In this document: in pieces, positions 21,784-32,816 of the stretch
How the letters are laid out: each line of letters opens with the position of its first letter
How positions within the stretch are numbered: the stretch's first letter is position 1
From: Pseudarthrobacter sp. NBSH8
Lineage (GTDB): Bacteria; Actinomycetota; Actinomycetes; Actinomycetales; Micrococcaceae
Assembly (NCBI RefSeq): GCF_014217545.1
Contig: NZ_CP043178.1
Location: 2,232,001 to 2,296,000 of the forward strand
Reading direction: 5' to 3'
Length of the DNA: 64,000 nt
Notes under the pieces: model-generated
The model's database searches: none
The model's input: the letters and a program-made list of their open reading frames with translations, nothing else
What the model was told of the DNA's origin: nothing
Position numbers and translations under genes: made by a program

Positions 21784-23931
21784 CTGGGTGGGTGCCCAGT
21801 CCACTTCGACGATCCTGTCGGGCTGGTCCCGGAGATCCGAAATGTTGGTGCAGTCCGTACGGTGCACCGAAACACCGGAACCGCGGGTGACAAAGCCGAG
21901 AATCGGGTCCGGCGGAACGGGCGTGCAACAGCGCGCGAGCTTCACCCACACATCGCCAACGCCGCGCACCACCACGCCCGAATCGGAGAACTTGGTTTTG
22001 GCCACCTGCGTAGGGATGCTGACTTCAGTGATGTCGTCGTCGGTGCTCTCGTTGCCGCCCAGGCTTTCAACGAGTTTCTCCATGACCGACTGCGCTGACG
22101 TATGGCCGTCGCCTACGCCGGCGTAGAGGCCGGAGATGTCAACGTACTTGAACTCTGCGGCCACCGCCGCCAAAGCCTCGTGCGTCATCAGTCGCTGCAG
22201 GGGCAGGTTTTGCTTCCGCATGGCCCGTGTCAGCAGTTCCTTGCCGCGGTCGATTGCTTCTTCGCGCCGTTCCTTGCTGAACCACTGACGGATCTTGTTC
22301 CGGGCACGGGCACTCTTGACGAAGTGCTGCCAATCCTGGCTCGGTCCGGCGCCTTCGGCCTTCGAGGTGAAGATCTCAACCCAGTCGCCGTGGTTCAGCT
22401 CGCTGTTCAAGGGAACGAGCTTGCCGTTGACCCGCGCGCCTATGGTGCGGTGCCCCACTTCGGTGTGGACCGAGTAGGCAAAATCCACCGGCGTCGATCC
22501 GGCAGGCAGGGCCATGACCTCGCCCTTGGGGGTAAAGACAAAGACTTCCCTGGCGTTGATCTCAAACCGCAGCGAGTCCAGGAACTCCCCCGGATCGGAG
22601 GTCTCCTGCTGCCAGTCAACCAGGGACCGCAGCCAGCCCATGTCCCCGTCGCGGGGGCTGCCCGGCCCCACTGCGGTACGGTTGGGCTGATCCTTGTACT
22701 TCCAATGGGCTGCCACACCGTACTCGGCCCGGCGGTGCATTTCGTGGGTCCTGATTTGGATCTCCACGGGCTTGCCGCCGGGGCCGATCACCGTGGTGTG
22801 CAGTGACTGGTACATGTTGAACTTGGGCATGGCGATATAGTCTTTGAAACGCCCCGGCAACGGGTTCCAGCGCGAATGCATGGTGCCCAGGGCGGCGTAG
22901 CAGTCCCGGACCGAATCAACGAGCACCCGGACGCCCATGAGGTCGTTGATGTCGTCGAAATCCTTGTCCCGAACGATCATCTTCTGGTAAATCGAGTAAT
23001 AGTGTTTCGGCCTGCCCGTAATGGTGGCCTTGATCCGGGCGGTACGGAGGTCGTCGGTGATCTGATCCCGGATGACGCCCAGGCTCTTCTCCCGTTCCGG
23101 CGTGCGGTCGCCGACCATCCGGACGATTTCTTCATAGACCTTGGGGTAGAGGGCCGCGAAGGACAGATCCTCCAACTCCCACTTGATGGTGTTCATGCCC
23201 AGCCGGTGGGCCAGGGGCGCGAATATTTCCAGGGTTTCGCGGGCTTTTCGTGCCGATGACTCCGCGGAAACAAACCGCCAGGTCCGGGCGTTGTGGAGCC
23301 TGTCCGCGAGCTTGATCATAAGGACCCGGATGTCCTTGGCCATGGCCACAACCATCTTGCGGACGGTCTCGGACTGCGCGGCCTCACCAAAGCTGACTTT
23401 GTCCAGCTTGGTGACGCCGTCCACCAGCATGGCAACCTCAGGACCGAAGTCCTTCTTGAGGTCAGCCAGCGTGTAAGGAGTGTCCTCCACCGTGTCGTGC
23501 AGCAGGGCCGCGGCCAACGTGGTTCCGCTAAGGCCCAGCTCAGCGAGGATGGTGGCTACGGCGACGGGGTGGGTGATGTACGGGTCACCGCTCTTGCGCT
23601 TCTGCCCGCGGTGGCTCTGCTCGGCCACCTCAAAAGCGCGCTGGATAAGATCAAAGTCTTCTTTGGGGTTGTTCGCGCGGACGGTACGCAGCAGCGGCTC
23701 AAGAATGGGTGAATAGGGTGCCGTGCCGCGCCCGGTCAGCCGGGCCAGCCGGGAGCGCGTCCGCTCGCGTCGGCCGGGAAATGTAGGGCGTGCGCCCGAA
23801 TTGTCTACAGGTACACCCGGCGCCGGGCGTGCGGAAGCGGTCAGCCCGGTCTGAATTCCGTGGCCCGGGCTGTTATCCCCGCCTGCCGTTGGCGCCGACG
23901 CCGAACGTTCTTCCAATGAAGCACCCCTCAC
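21523..23931 (-). CDS. rel: Bifunctional (p)ppGpp synthetase/hydrolase (long RSH)
   Basis: Rel makes and breaks (p)ppGpp, the stringent-response alarmone. After a variable ~75-residue N-terminus come the HD hydrolase domain (LLHDTVED at 144-150, then [12 protein letters not shown]), the synthetase domain ([42 protein letters not shown]), TGS ([14 protein letters not shown]), zinc-finger/RIS and ACT domains. The RDKD motif is the RxKD signature of bifunctional enzymes. A GTG at 23931 gives 802 residues. A TTG at 23916 has a better-spaced AGGGG and is a plausible alternative start. A hairpin separates it from secF upstream. Confidence 0.96.
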   Translation of the reverse strand: MRGASLEERSASAPTAGGDNSPGHGIQTGLTASARPAPGVPVDNSGARPTFPGRRERTRSRLARLTGRGTAPYSPILEPLLRTVRANNPKEDFDLIQRAFEVAEQSHRGQKRKSGDPYITHPVAVATILAELGLSGTTLAAALLHDTVEDTPYTLADLKKDFGPEVAMLVDGVTKLDKVSFGEAAQSETVRKMVVAMAKDIRVLMIKLADRLHNARTWRFVSAESSARKARETLEIFAPLAHRLGMNTIKWELEDLSFAALYPKVYEEIVRMVGDRTPEREKSLGVIRDQITDDLRTARIKATITGRPKHYYSIYQKMIVRDKDFDDINDLMGVRVLVDSVRDCYAALGTMHSRWNPLPGRFKDYIAMPKFNMYQSLHTTVIGPGGKPVEIQIRTHEMHRRAEYGVAAHWKYKDQPNRTAVGPGSPRDGDMGWLRSLVDWQQETSDPGEFLDSLRFEINAREVFVFTPKGEVMALPAGSTPVDFAYSVHTEVGHRTIGARVNGKLVPLNSELNHGDWVEIFTSKAEGAGPSQDWQHFVKSARARNKIRQWFSKERREEAIDRGKELLTRAMRKQNLPLQRLMTHEALAAVAAEFKYVDISGLYAGVGDGHTSAQSVMEKLVESLGGNESTDDDITEVSIPTQVAKTKFSDSGVVVRGVGDVWVKLARCCTPVPPDPILGFVTRGSGVSVHRTDCTNISDLRDQPDRIVEVDWAPTQSSVFLVEIQVEALDRKSLLSDVTRILSENHVNILAASVNTSTDRVAISRFAFEMGDPKYLSHVLSAVRRIDGVFDVYRTTGNKRRS

Positions 23932-23998
23932 GACTGTTTAATTACCTCAGTCTATTCCCCCGCCAGTTCACTTATGTAACCGGCGCTGAATGCGAAAT

Positions 23999-24036
23999 GG
24001 GCCGGGCGCCGTCGGTATTCCGACGCCGCCCGGCCC
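23999..24036 (-). terminator. Terminator of the secDF block
   Basis: A 17-base inverted repeat with one mismatch (arms 23999-24015 and 24020-24036, loop TATT). It lies just past the secF stop, with an AT-rich ATTTCGCATT tail on the minus strand. It separates the pdxT-to-secF block from rel. Confidence 0.75.
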
Positions 24037-24052
24037 GTTGTGGTGCGATGGG

Positions 24053-25075
24053 TCAGGCCCCTGCGGGCGCAGCCGATCCTTCGGCCTTGTCGTTGTTAGC
24101 GGACCTGCGTTGTTCCACGCGTTTCGCCTGCTTCACCAGGTCAGGTTCGTTCTGGCGCAGCCAGGCATACATCGGGGCAGCGATAAATATGGTCGCAGCC
24201 GTACCGATCAGGATTCCGACGAACAGTGCCAGCGACAGGTCCCGCAACGTGCCTGCCCCCAAAAGGCCGGCACCGATGAACAGGATGGCGCCGACTGGCA
24301 GGATGGCCACCATCATGGTGTTGATGGAACGCACCAGGGTCTGGTTGACGGCGAGGTTGACTTCCTCACCAAAAGTGCGGCGGGTGGACGCATCAATATC
24401 AGCGGTGTTTTCACGGATCTTGTCGAAGACCACCACCGTGTCATACAGCGAGTAGCTGAGCACCGTCAGGAACCCAATGATGGCAGACGGCGTTACCTCG
24501 AAGTCGCTGAGGGCATACACGCCTGCGGTGACGAACATCGTCACCAGCATTCCAGCCATCGCGGACAGCGACATCTTCCAGGTCCGGAAGTAGAGCGCCA
24601 TCAGCACCGCGGCCAGCGCCACAAAGACGATCAGGCCGATCAGCGCCTGCTTGGTGACATCCGCACCCCAGGTGGGTCCGATAAAGGTTGAGGTCACCTC
24701 GTTGTCAGTGACGCCGTAGGCCGAAGTGAGGCCTTCCTTGATCCTGAGCGTCTCGTCGTCCGTGAGCTTGTCCGTCTGGATCCGCATGGTGGTACCGGCC
24801 ACATTGGCCACACGCGGAACGCTGCCAGCCACAACGTCTTCCACAACCTGTTCGCCAAGGGTCGAGTCGGTGCTCTGCACGTTGGAGACAGTGAACTCTG
24901 ATCCGCCGCGGAATTCGATGCCAAGGTTAAACCCGCCCTTGGCAACCGGAATGAGGATTGACAGTGCGACCGCCACCGCCGCGATGATGAACCACAGTTT
25001 CTTGGCACTGACGAAGTTGTAGGAGCGCTTCCCGCTGTAGAGCTCGTTGCCGAAATTGGCGAAGCTGCTGGACAT
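24053..25075 (-). CDS. secF: Protein translocase subunit SecF
   Basis: SecF partners SecD to drive late steps of Sec export using the proton gradient. The 340-residue protein has a first membrane helix after FVSAKKLWFIIAAVAV, then the periplasmic-type loop with GIEFRGGSEFTV, and five more helices. These include TPSAIIGFLTVLSYSLYDTVVVFDKIREN and SINTMMVAILPVGAILFI, typical RND-type SecF motifs. Its ATG overlaps the secD stop by one base. The Lys/Ala-rich C-terminal tail is not conserved. Confidence 0.96.
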   Translation of the reverse strand: MSSSFANFGNELYSGKRSYNFVSAKKLWFIIAAVAVALSILIPVAKGGFNLGIEFRGGSEFTVSNVQSTDSTLGEQVVEDVVAGSVPRVANVAGTTMRIQTDKLTDDETLRIKEGLTSAYGVTDNEVTSTFIGPTWGADVTKQALIGLIVFVALAAVLMALYFRTWKMSLSAMAGMLVTMFVTAGVYALSDFEVTPSAIIGFLTVLSYSLYDTVVVFDKIRENTADIDASTRRTFGEEVNLAVNQTLVRSINTMMVAILPVGAILFIGAGLLGAGTLRDLSLALFVGILIGTAATIFIAAPMYAWLRQNEPDLVKQAKRVEQRRSANNDKAEGSAAPAGA

Positions 25076-26832
25076 TACTTGTTCTCCTTGGCTGCGCTCT
25101 TGGAGGAGCTGGTGAGCTGCTCCTGCTTTTCCGCAAGGCGGCGTTCTGCGATGGTCATGCGTCGTTCAGCCTCCGCGACCGCTCCGGTGTTCTTGGCCCG
25201 GACTACAGAAGGCTTGGCCTCAGGCGCGCGCAGGCGTCCGGCGCCACGGTAGAGCGGCAAAACACCGAGTCGCTTGGGGTCAAGGCCGGAGAGCCGGTGG
25301 CCCTCCCCGAAGAACTTGGTGCGCGCCAGGAGCTGCAGGGTGGGGTGCGTGAACATAAAGACCACGATGAGGTCGGCAATAGCCGTCAGACCCAGCGTGA
25401 ATGCGAACCCGCGGACGTTGCCGACAGCCACGAAGTAAAGCACCAGCGCGGCCAGCAGGTTCACGGCCTTGGATGCCAGGACAGTGCGCTTGGCCCGCTT
25501 CCAGCCGTTCTCCACCGCGGAGACGAGTCCACGGCCTTCGCGGAGTTCATCGCGGATACGTTCAAAGTAAACGATGAACGAGTCTGCGGTCTGGCCGATG
25601 GCGACGATGAGGCCGGCCACGCCGGCGAGGGAAAGCCGGTAGTTTTCAGTCCATCCCAAGATGGCAATGGCCAGATAGGTGAGGGCGCCGGCCACCACCA
25701 GCGATGCAATGGTCACCAGGCCCAGGGCCCGGTACTGGAAGAGTGAGTAGACCACCACGAGGAGCAACCCGATGATGCCCGCAAGGAGGCCCATGCGTAG
25801 CTGTTCGGCACCCAGAGTTGCGGAGATCTGCTGGTCGCTCTGGATTTCGAAGCTGATCGGAAGCGCGCCGAAGCGGAGCTGGTCCGAGAGCGCCTTGGCT
25901 GACTTTTCAGTGAACCCGCCGGTGATCTGCGGACGACCGTCAGTGATGACGGCCTGCGAACGCGGGGCGGAAATGACCTGGTCGTCCAGAACGATGGCGA
26001 ACTGCGACTTGGGGTCGCTGCCGGTCTCGCCGCCTGCTGCGACGTAGAACTGGTTCAGCCGTTCGGTGACCGTCTTGAACTTGGCGGTGCCTTCGTTGTC
26101 GAACTGGATATTGACGGCCCAGTCGTTCGTCACAGCGCCCTGGGCACCCTGTTGCAGCTGGAAGGAAGACGTGACAATATTGCCGCCCTTGACCTCCACG
26201 GGCCCCAGGATGTATTTAATGGCAGGTCTGGTGTCCGTTGCCGGTTCACAGGTGACGAGGGGCCTGGCGGGATCGGAGGCTTCGGGGCTCTCCGGCGCAG
26301 GATTGTTGCAGTCCATGGTTTCAAACTGGCGGTAGATGTCCGCGGTGATCCAGTTTATGTCGCTGCCGTTGGCGGGTTCCGCCGTGGGCTTCGGAAGCTG
26401 GTCTTCGGGGGTCAGGGATTCCGTGGGAACGGGCGCGCCGTCTCCGTTGAGCAGTACGGGGCGGAAGTTCATGTCCGCGGAGGCCTGGATCAGGTCGCGG
26501 GTTTCCTTCGTAGGTGTGCCCGGAAGGCTCACCACGACGTTGCGGCCGGACTGCGTGCTGATTTCCGCTTCGGCAACACCTGAACCATCCACGCGCTGGC
26601 GGATGATGGCTACGGCCTGGTTGAGCTGCTCTTCATTGATGTCCGAACCGCCCTCAACCTTGGGCGCCAGGATCATCTGGGTGCCACCCTCGAGGTCCAG
26701 TGCCAGCTTGGGTGCCCAGCTCGCCTGTCCGGCAAGGGTGCCGCCGGCCAGGACGGCGGTCAGCACGGCGAGGACTACACCGAGCCACACCAGTACCCTC
26801 AGGCCTGAGTTGTTGGGGCCAGTTCGTGCCAT
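25075..26832 (-). CDS. secD: Protein translocase subunit SecD
   Basis: SecD forms the SecDF complex that assists export. The 585-residue protein has an N-terminal helix (LRVLVWLGVVLAVLTAVLAGG), the LALDLEGGTQMIL motif and a large extracytoplasmic region with RVDGSGVAEAEISTQSGRN. The C-terminal five-helix bundle includes TADSFIVYFERIRDELREGR and FAFTLGLTAIADLIVVFMFTHP. The family length and motifs are complete. A ~112-base gap separates it from yajC. Confidence 0.96.
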   Translation of the reverse strand: MARTGPNNSGLRVLVWLGVVLAVLTAVLAGGTLAGQASWAPKLALDLEGGTQMILAPKVEGGSDINEEQLNQAVAIIRQRVDGSGVAEAEISTQSGRNVVVSLPGTPTKETRDLIQASADMNFRPVLLNGDGAPVPTESLTPEDQLPKPTAEPANGSDINWITADIYRQFETMDCNNPAPESPEASDPARPLVTCEPATDTRPAIKYILGPVEVKGGNIVTSSFQLQQGAQGAVTNDWAVNIQFDNEGTAKFKTVTERLNQFYVAAGGETGSDPKSQFAIVLDDQVISAPRSQAVITDGRPQITGGFTEKSAKALSDQLRFGALPISFEIQSDQQISATLGAEQLRMGLLAGIIGLLLVVVYSLFQYRALGLVTIASLVVAGALTYLAIAILGWTENYRLSLAGVAGLIVAIGQTADSFIVYFERIRDELREGRGLVSAVENGWKRAKRTVLASKAVNLLAALVLYFVAVGNVRGFAFTLGLTAIADLIVVFMFTHPTLQLLARTKFFGEGHRLSGLDPKRLGVLPLYRGAGRLRAPEAKPSVVRAKNTGAVAEAERRMTIAERRLAEKQEQLTSSSKSAAKENK

Positions 26833-26943
26833 TGTGAATCTTTCTCTTATTTACGGAGGAACCACCGGCGGGAGCTATCAGTCCCACCGGCGGTTGTCCC
26901 CAGCCGTAGAGGTGTTGTAACGCGGGCTGCCGTGCGGCGAGGA

Positions 26944-27360
26944 CTAGATGTCCTTCTTGCCCTCGTCGTTAAGGCGCTTCAGGGTCTCATCCGGAGTTTC
27001 GGCGGACACAGCCGGGGTACCGGCTTCTTCGCTGGTCAGGGATGATTCGCTGGTCAGCGACGAAGCGTCATCCGGGACGGCCGGAGCATCTGCTTCGACA
27101 GCCGGTTCCACAATCTTGGTCACGGCCTGGCGGTGCACGGTGGCCAGGTTCCCGGGCGAGAGTTCCAGGACAACCTTGTTCTCGGCGTCGTCCATGGAGA
27201 CAATCCGGCCGAAGAGTCCGAAGCTCGTCATGACCTCGACACCGGGCTCGAACCGGGACTGCAGCGTTGCCTGCTGTTCCTTGGTCTTCTTGTTGCGGCG
27301 GAACATCATGAAGATAAAGATTCCGAGCATTGCGAACAAGACGATGTTCATTGGATCCAC
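26944..27360 (-). CDS. yajC: Preprotein translocase subunit YajC
   Basis: YajC is the small accessory subunit of the SecDF-YajC complex. It begins (V)DPMNIVLFAMLGIFIFMMF, one membrane helix, followed by RRNKKTKEQQ and the conserved VMTSFGLFGRIVSMDD...LELSPGN segment. An acidic Ala/Glu/Ser-rich tail follows. The preferred start is GTG at 27360, with ATG at 27351 as an alternative. A longer open frame to 27555 has no similarity. It lies 173 bases after ruvB, enough for its own promoter. Confidence 0.9.
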   Translation of the reverse strand: MDPMNIVLFAMLGIFIFMMFRRNKKTKEQQATLQSRFEPGVEVMTSFGLFGRIVSMDDAENKVVLELSPGNLATVHRQAVTKIVEPAVEADAPAVPDDASSLTSESSLTSEEAGTPAVSAETPDETLKRLNDEGKKDI

Positions 27361-27533
27361 AGGGAAGATTCCGTTCTGTACTGGCGTATCGGGTGTTTGG
27401 CAGCGTCCGCGTCGTTCCCCGTTGCAGAAAATCGCGCCTGGCAGGCAACGGCTCCTCGGAGCCGCCGCGGGAACACAGACCCGAACGTGCCGGGTGTCAT
27501 ACCAGTCTAAAGGGAAAAGCTGGGAGAACAGTG

Positions 27534-28622
27534 CTATTGACCGTTCGGCGCCCATTCGGCCGCGGACTCGGCGCTGTCCGGGTCCGGTTCGAACAAATCC
27601 AGCGGCTCCTGCCCGAAAACCCCGGCCGGTATGGCAAAGCCGAGGTGCGTCCAGGCCGGAGCCATGGCGATGCGGCCCCGGGGCGTCCGGCCCAGCAAAC
27701 CTTCGCGCACAAGGAACGGTTCCGCCACCGTTTCAACGGTCTCGGTCTCCTCCCCCACCGCAATGGCCAGGGTGGAAAGTCCCACGGGTCCGCCGCCGAA
27801 CTTCGTAATGAGTGCTTCCAGGACGGCCCGGTCCAGCCGGTCCAGGCCCCGCTTGTCCACTTCGTACATGTCCAGGGCCGCGGAAGCAGCGCGGGCGTCA
27901 ATCTGCTCAATCCCATGCACAAGAGCCCAGTCCCGGACGCGGCGGAGCAGGCGGTTGGCAATACGCGGGGTACCGCGGGACCGGCCGGCAATCTCGCTGA
28001 AACCCGCGGAGTTGACCTTGAGGTCCAGCAGGCCGGCAGAGCGCCTGAGCACCAGTTCCAGCTCGGCCACGCTATAAAACTCCAGGTGCCCGGTGAACCC
28101 GAACCTGTCCCTGAGCGGGCCGGGCAGCAGACCGGCGCGTGTGGTGGCGCCTACCAGAGTGAAAGGCGGAAGCTCCAACGGGATAGCGGTGGCCCCGGCG
28201 CCCTTGCCCACCACGATGTCCACACGGAAATCCTCCATGGCCATGTAGAGCATTTCCTCTGCCGGCCGTGACATCCGGTGGATCTCGTCCAGGAAGAGGA
28301 CCTCCCCTTCGGAAAGCGAGGAAAGGATGGCGGCGAGGTCCCCGGCGTGCTGGATGGCCGGACCGCTGCTGATCCGCAGAGGCGCGTTCATTTCAGCAGC
28401 CACGATCATGGCCAGGGTGGTTTTGCCCAGGCCGGGAGGGCCGGAAAACAGTACGTGGTCCGCGCTGCGTCCCCGCATCCGGGAGGCCTGCAGGACCAGG
28501 GAGAGTTGCCTGCGGACCCGGTGCTGGCCCACGAAGTCATCCAGGTTCTTCGGCCGGAGGGCAGCTTCGATCACCCGTTCCTCGGGTTCCTCCCCGGCCG
28601 CCACCACCGAAGGCTCAGCCAC
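27534..28622 (-). CDS. ruvB: Holliday junction ATP-dependent DNA helicase RuvB
   Basis: RuvB is the AAA+ motor of Holliday junction branch migration. Motifs in order: [12 protein letters not shown], Walker [10 protein letters not shown], Walker [12 protein letters not shown], the sensor [18 protein letters not shown], and the C-terminal winged helix with TPRGR. At 362 residues it is normal. It overlaps ruvA by 8 bases. Confidence 0.97.
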   Translation of the reverse strand: MAEPSVVAAGEEPEERVIEAALRPKNLDDFVGQHRVRRQLSLVLQASRMRGRSADHVLFSGPPGLGKTTLAMIVAAEMNAPLRISSGPAIQHAGDLAAILSSLSEGEVLFLDEIHRMSRPAEEMLYMAMEDFRVDIVVGKGAGATAIPLELPPFTLVGATTRAGLLPGPLRDRFGFTGHLEFYSVAELELVLRRSAGLLDLKVNSAGFSEIAGRSRGTPRIANRLLRRVRDWALVHGIEQIDARAASAALDMYEVDKRGLDRLDRAVLEALITKFGGGPVGLSTLAIAVGEETETVETVAEPFLVREGLLGRTPRGRIAMAPAWTHLGFAIPAGVFGQEPLDLFEPDPDSAESAAEWAPNGQ

Positions 28623-29259
28623 GGCTGCCTACGCGGTTGCCGGCCCGCGCGCCGTCCTGGCCCAGCCAGCGCAGCGTGGTCCGAAGGATTTCGGCCACAT
28701 TGCCACGGAATTCAACCTCGGGATCGTCCACAAGGGCCTTCCCGATGCTGGCAGCGGCATCCTTTTCCGACCAGCCGAGGCTGGTCATGGCCGCCACCAC
28801 CTGGGGCTTCCAGGCTGCTTCGGCCGGAGTGGACGCACCGGCGACACCAGCCGTACCGTGCGGCACCAGCTTGCCGGCCAGTTCCAGCACGATCCGCCCG
28901 GCCACCTTGGGGCCGATGCCTGGCACCTTCGTGAACGTTTTGCTGTCACCCGTGTGGGCAGCAACCCGGATCGCTTCAGGCTCGTGCACGGCGAGCACCG
29001 CCAGTGCGAGCCGCGGGCCCACGCCGCTCACACTCAGCAGGACGTCAAAGACTTCGCGTTCGTCGTCGGAGGCAAAACCGAACAGGGTCAGCGAATCCTC
29101 GCGCACGATCAGCGAGGTGAAGAGCTTGCCTTCCTCGCCGGTGCGGAGGCGGCTGAGGGTCTGCGGCGTGGCGTTGACACTCATACCGGCACCGTTTAGG
29201 TCGATTACGGCAGAGGAAAGGCCAACGTGCGCTACTGTCCCGCGAAGGAAACTGATCAA
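28615..29259 (-). CDS. ruvA: Holliday junction branch migration complex subunit RuvA
   Basis: RuvA binds the four-way junction and loads RuvB. The 214-residue protein starts [20 protein letters not shown] (OB fold). It contains two helix-hairpin-helix motifs ([16 protein letters not shown] and [19 protein letters not shown]) and a C-terminal RuvB-binding domain ([20 protein letters not shown]). It lies ~90 bases after ruvC and overlaps ruvB, the standard ruvCAB order. Confidence 0.96.
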   Translation of the reverse strand: MISFLRGTVAHVGLSSAVIDLNGAGMSVNATPQTLSRLRTGEEGKLFTSLIVREDSLTLFGFASDDEREVFDVLLSVSGVGPRLALAVLAVHEPEAIRVAAHTGDSKTFTKVPGIGPKVAGRIVLELAGKLVPHGTAGVAGASTPAEAAWKPQVVAAMTSLGWSEKDAAASIGKALVDDPEVEFRGNVAEILRTTLRWLGQDGARAGNRVGSRG

Positions 29260-29349
29260 AGCCGGGCTCCTGGTGTACTGCCGGACTCCTGGGAGCAGGA
29301 CCGGCTATCCGAACATATCTACGAATACCCTAGCAAGCGCCGCAGACAT

Positions 29350-29928
29350 TCAGCGCCCGCGGCGCGCTTTCGCCTCGGCGTCGGCCCAGGCGCGCTGGGC
29401 CGGCGTCAGCGACAGGCTGCCGGGGCCGGTCGTGGCCACGGCGGCGCCGCTGCCGGCCCGCCAGGCGTGGGTGATGGCAAGTGCCAGGGCGTCTGCAGCG
29501 TCCGCCGGCCGCGGCGGCGCGTCCAGCCGGAGGATTTTCGTGACAAGTTTGGTCACGGCTTCCTTGTTGGAGGTGCCGCTGCCGGTCACGGCTGCTTTCA
29601 CCTCCGACGGCGTGTGCAGAGCCACCGGGATCCCGCGCCGGGCCGCGGCGGCAATCACCACACCGGAGGCCTGCGCGACGCCCATCACCGTACTGACGTT
29701 GAGCTGGGAAAAAACGCGTTCGACGGCGAGCACGTGGGGTTCGTAGCGGTCCAGCCACTCGTCGATGGCCAAGGCAATCACCAGCAGGCGCTGGTCCAGG
29801 GTCTCCTCGGGAGAGGTACCCACCACCCCGACGGCCACCATCGTGGCCCGCCGGTTCCGTTCGACGTCGACAACGCCGATGCCGCAGCGGGTGAGGCCCG
29901 GGTCAACGCCCAATACGCGCAGGGTCAC
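29350..29928 (-). CDS. ruvC: Holliday junction resolvase RuvC
   Basis: RuvC is the endonuclease that resolves Holliday junctions. The 192-residue protein begins [21 protein letters not shown] with the first catalytic aspartate at residue 8. It continues with the glutamate in [17 protein letters not shown] and the [14 protein letters not shown] motif holding the last acidic residues. It follows yebC by 35 bases. Confidence 0.96.
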   Translation of the reverse strand: MTLRVLGVDPGLTRCGIGVVDVERNRRATMVAVGVVGTSPEETLDQRLLVIALAIDEWLDRYEPHVLAVERVFSQLNVSTVMGVAQASGVVIAAAARRGIPVALHTPSEVKAAVTGSGTSNKEAVTKLVTKILRLDAPPRPADAADALALAITHAWRAGSGAAVATTGPGSLSLTPAQRAWADAEAKARRGR

Positions 29929-29963
29929 CCTGGGACATCCGCCCTAGGCCACAAAGCGGAAGG

Positions 29964-30719
29964 TCACTCAGCTTCCAGGGCGGCCTGGACTTCGTCGCTG
30001 AGGTTGGCGTTGCTGTAGACGTTCTGGACGTCGTCGAGTTCTTCCAGGGCGTCAACCAGCTTCATGAACTTCTTGGCGGCGTCGAGGTCCAGCGGCACCT
30101 GCATGGACGGCACAAACTCGGCTTCATCGGTCTCGTACTCCATGCCGGCCTCCTTGAGGGCATCCCGGATGGCCTGGAGGTCGGTCGGCTCGGAGTGGAT
30201 CTCGAAGCTGTCGCCGTTGTCCTTGACTTCTTCGGCTCCGGCGTCGAGGACGGCCATCAGGACGTCGTCCTCACTCAGGCCGTTCTTCGGCATCGAAACG
30301 ACGCCCTTGCGGCTGAAGAGGTAGCTCACCGAACCCGGGTCGGCGATGGTGCCGCCGTTGCGGGAAATGGCCAGGCGAACCTCGGAAGCTGCGCGGTTCT
30401 TGTTGTCCGTCAGGCACTCGATCAGCAGCGCCGAACCCTGCGGGCCGCGGCATTCGTACATGATCTCCGTGTAGTCAACCACTTCACCGGTGAGGCCAGC
30501 GCCTCGCTTGATGGCGCGGTCGATGTTGTCGGCGGGCACCGACGTCTTCTTGGCCTTGGTGACGGCGAGTTCCAGGCCCGGGTTGCCGGCGAGGTCTGGT
30601 CCGCCCATACGTGCAGCGACTTCGATGTTCTTGATCAGCTTGGCGAACGATTTTGCGCGGCGGCTATCGAGGATGGCCTTCTTGTGCTTGGTCGTTGCCC
30701 ATTTGGAGTGTCCTGACAT
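29964..30719 (-). CDS. YebC/PmpR-family DNA-binding protein
   Basis: The 251-residue protein starts [18 protein letters not shown], the signature of YebC proteins. The conserved middle ([19 protein letters not shown]...[14 protein letters not shown]) and the C-terminal [22 protein letters not shown] segment are intact. Members have been described as transcription factors and, more recently, as translation factors for stalling motifs; the role here is not known. It lies two bases from pdxT and upstream of ruvC, a very common arrangement. Confidence 0.92.
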   Translation of the reverse strand: MSGHSKWATTKHKKAILDSRRAKSFAKLIKNIEVAARMGGPDLAGNPGLELAVTKAKKTSVPADNIDRAIKRGAGLTGEVVDYTEIMYECRGPQGSALLIECLTDNKNRAASEVRLAISRNGGTIADPGSVSYLFSRKGVVSMPKNGLSEDDVLMAVLDAGAEEVKDNGDSFEIHSEPTDLQAIRDALKEAGMEYETDEAEFVPSMQVPLDLDAAKKFMKLVDALEELDDVQNVYSNANLSDEVQAALEAE

Positions 30720-30721
30720 GC

Positions 30722-31432
30722 TTACGCGTCTCCTCTGATCATGCGGATAAAAAGTTCATGTACGCGTTTCTCCCCAGTCACTTCCGGGTGGAAGGAGGTG
30801 GCCAACAGGTGGCCGGAACGCACTGCAACAATTCTAGCTGTCCCCGGCAGGCTGGCCGCATGGGAGGCGTGCTCCGGGTCGGCAGGCTCAACCTGCGCCA
30901 GGATCTGCACGCCGGCTCCGACGCGTTCCACCCAAGGGCCGCGGATGAACACAGCATGCACTGGGGCAACGCCGAATTCCGTGGCGCTGAAGTCCAGGCC
31001 CTTGAAGTCCAGGTCCGTTTCGAACGACTCGCGCTGGCGGCCGAAGGCGTTGCGCCGCACCGTGATGTCCAGGCCGCCGAAAGTTTGCTGCGGGTTGCCG
31101 GCTAGGTCCGTGGCCGGATCGGCGATCCCGTCTGCGAGGAGGATCATGCCGGCGCAGGAACCGTAGACCGGCAGTCCGTCGCGGATCCGGTCCTTCAACG
31201 GTCCGGCCAGCTCAAAGGCGCGGGCCAGCTTGTCGATGGCTGTTGATTCGCCGCCGGGAATGATGAGGCCGTCCAGGCCATCCAGTTCCGAAGGCCTGCG
31301 GATTCCGACGCCGGCGGCACCGGCGGCTTCCACAGCCCGGAGGTGCTCGCGGAAGTCGCCCTGGAGCGCCAGGACGCCGATCCGCAGACCCGAGCCCACG
31401 CGTGCAGAAGCAGCCGAAAGGGGGTTTGTCAT
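30722..31432 (-). CDS. pdxT: Pyridoxal 5'-phosphate synthase glutaminase subunit
   Basis: PdxT releases ammonia from glutamine for PdxS in PLP synthesis. The class I amidotransferase features are [13 protein letters not shown] at the N-terminus, GGES at 60-63, the nucleophile Cys93 in [12 protein letters not shown], and the His/Glu pair in [10 protein letters not shown]. The ATG at 31432 gives 236 residues; the open frame upstream to 31525 is not conserved and runs past the start of murT. Its partner pdxS is 5.6 kb away at 37066-37992 rather than adjacent. Confidence 0.93.
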   Translation of the reverse strand: MTNPLSAASARVGSGLRIGVLALQGDFREHLRAVEAAGAAGVGIRRPSELDGLDGLIIPGGESTAIDKLARAFELAGPLKDRIRDGLPVYGSCAGMILLADGIADPATDLAGNPQQTFGGLDITVRRNAFGRQRESFETDLDFKGLDFSATEFGVAPVHAVFIRGPWVERVGAGVQILAQVEPADPEHASHAASLPGTARIVAVRSGHLLATSFHPEVTGEKRVHELFIRMIRGDA

Positions 31433-31523
31433 CCAATCAGCATAATGTGCGCGGCTCCCTGGGCATCGCCGGAAGCGCTTCCCGGGAAGGGTTCTATGCC
31501 GTTGCTGGGATATATTACAGAGC

Positions 31524-32816
31524 ATGCTTTACATCAGTGTTCCGCTCGGCAAGCTCGTCCGCCGGGTCTCCCGGCTCAGGGGCGGCGGGTCCGCCCTGCC
31601 CGGGCTGGTGGTCGAGAAAATCGATCCCGGTTTTATGCAGCGGACGCTCGCCACGCTCCCCCACGGCGTTGCCGTGGTGAGCGGGACCAACGGCAAGACC
31701 ACCACCACAAAGATGGTGGTGGAACTGCTGGAGAGCCAGGGCCTGAAGGTCTTCACCAACCGCACCGGCAGCAACTTCACCCGTGGTGTGGCGGCTGCCC
31801 TGCTGGGCGAAGTGGACTGGCGCGGCAGGCTCACGGCCGACGTCGCCGTCCTGGAGCTCGACGAAGCCCACGCCGTGCATTTTGTGAACCGCGTTCCGCC
31901 CCGGTACAGCCTCCTGCTCAACGTCCTGCGCGATCAGCTGGACCGGTTCGGCGAGATCGACAAGACGGCCCAGCTGCTGCAGCACATCGCTGACAAAACC
32001 TCCGGAACAGTGGTCCTCAACCGGGAAGATCCCCGGGTGGCCCGCATCGCGGACACCCTCACGGGCCAGGGTGTCCAGTACTTCGGACTGGACGATTCCC
32101 TCCTCAGCACCTTCCCCAACGACGACGACATGCGGGCAGCGCCCGGCAGCCCCGCCCCCACGGTGCTCCCCCACAAGCCGCCAGCCGACGTCGTACTCCG
32201 CAAAGTGGGGCCGGACACCGCCGATTTTGAGTACGACGGCGTCACTGTCACCACCGCGATGAAGCTCCGCGGCGTCTACAACATCTTTAATGCGGCCGCG
32301 GCGCTGACCCTGGCCCGCAGTATCTGTGGCGGGGGTGCCGCCACAGCCGACCACGCCACCCTGCTCACCGCACTGTCCCAGGTGGAGCCGGCGTTTGGCC
32401 GCGGCGAAAGCCTCACGGTGGACGGCCAGCCACTGGACCTCGTGCTCGTCAAAAACCCCAGCGGTTTCCGGCTCGGACTGAAGTCCTTCCCCGCGGCCGG
32501 CTACGCCACCATGATCGCCATCAATGACAACTACGCCGACGGCCGGGACATGTCCTGGCTGTGGGACGTGGAATTCGATTCGCTCCGCGACGGCGGCGTG
32601 GACCAGCTGACCGGTTCCCGTGCCTACGACATGGCGCTGCGGCTGCAGTATGACGACGTCCGGATCGGCGGGGTCCAGCCGGAGATCGCGCCCGCACTGG
32701 CCGAGTTCATCCGTGAGGCCAAGGGCAAACCGAAGCGGATCTTCTGCACCTACACAGCCATGCTGGCCATACGCCGCGAGCTGTCCAAAATCACCACAGT
32801 GGAGGTGGTCTCATGA
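31524..32816 (+). CDS. murT: Lipid II isoglutaminyl synthase subunit MurT (Mur ligase-like)
   Basis: MurT and GatD amidate the alpha-carboxylate of D-Glu in lipid II. The 430-residue protein has the Mur-ligase P-loop GTNGKTTTT at 54-62, [18 protein letters not shown] and [12 protein letters not shown], and a C-terminal DUF1727 domain with [12 protein letters not shown]. The segment where S. aureus MurT carries its four-cysteine zinc ribbon has no cysteines here. It overlaps gatD by four bases (ATGA), so the pair is coupled. It is divergent from pdxT. Confidence 0.93.
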   Translation: MLYISVPLGKLVRRVSRLRGGGSALPGLVVEKIDPGFMQRTLATLPHGVAVVSGTNGKTTTTKMVVELLESQGLKVFTNRTGSNFTRGVAAALLGEVDWRGRLTADVAVLELDEAHAVHFVNRVPPRYSLLLNVLRDQLDRFGEIDKTAQLLQHIADKTSGTVVLNREDPRVARIADTLTGQGVQYFGLDDSLLSTFPNDDDMRAAPGSPAPTVLPHKPPADVVLRKVGPDTADFEYDGVTVTTAMKLRGVYNIFNAAAALTLARSICGGGAATADHATLLTALSQVEPAFGRGESLTVDGQPLDLVLVKNPSGFRLGLKSFPAAGYATMIAINDNYADGRDMSWLWDVEFDSLRDGGVDQLTGSRAYDMALRLQYDDVRIGGVQPEIAPALAEFIREAKGKPKRIFCTYTAMLAIRRELSKITTVEVVS

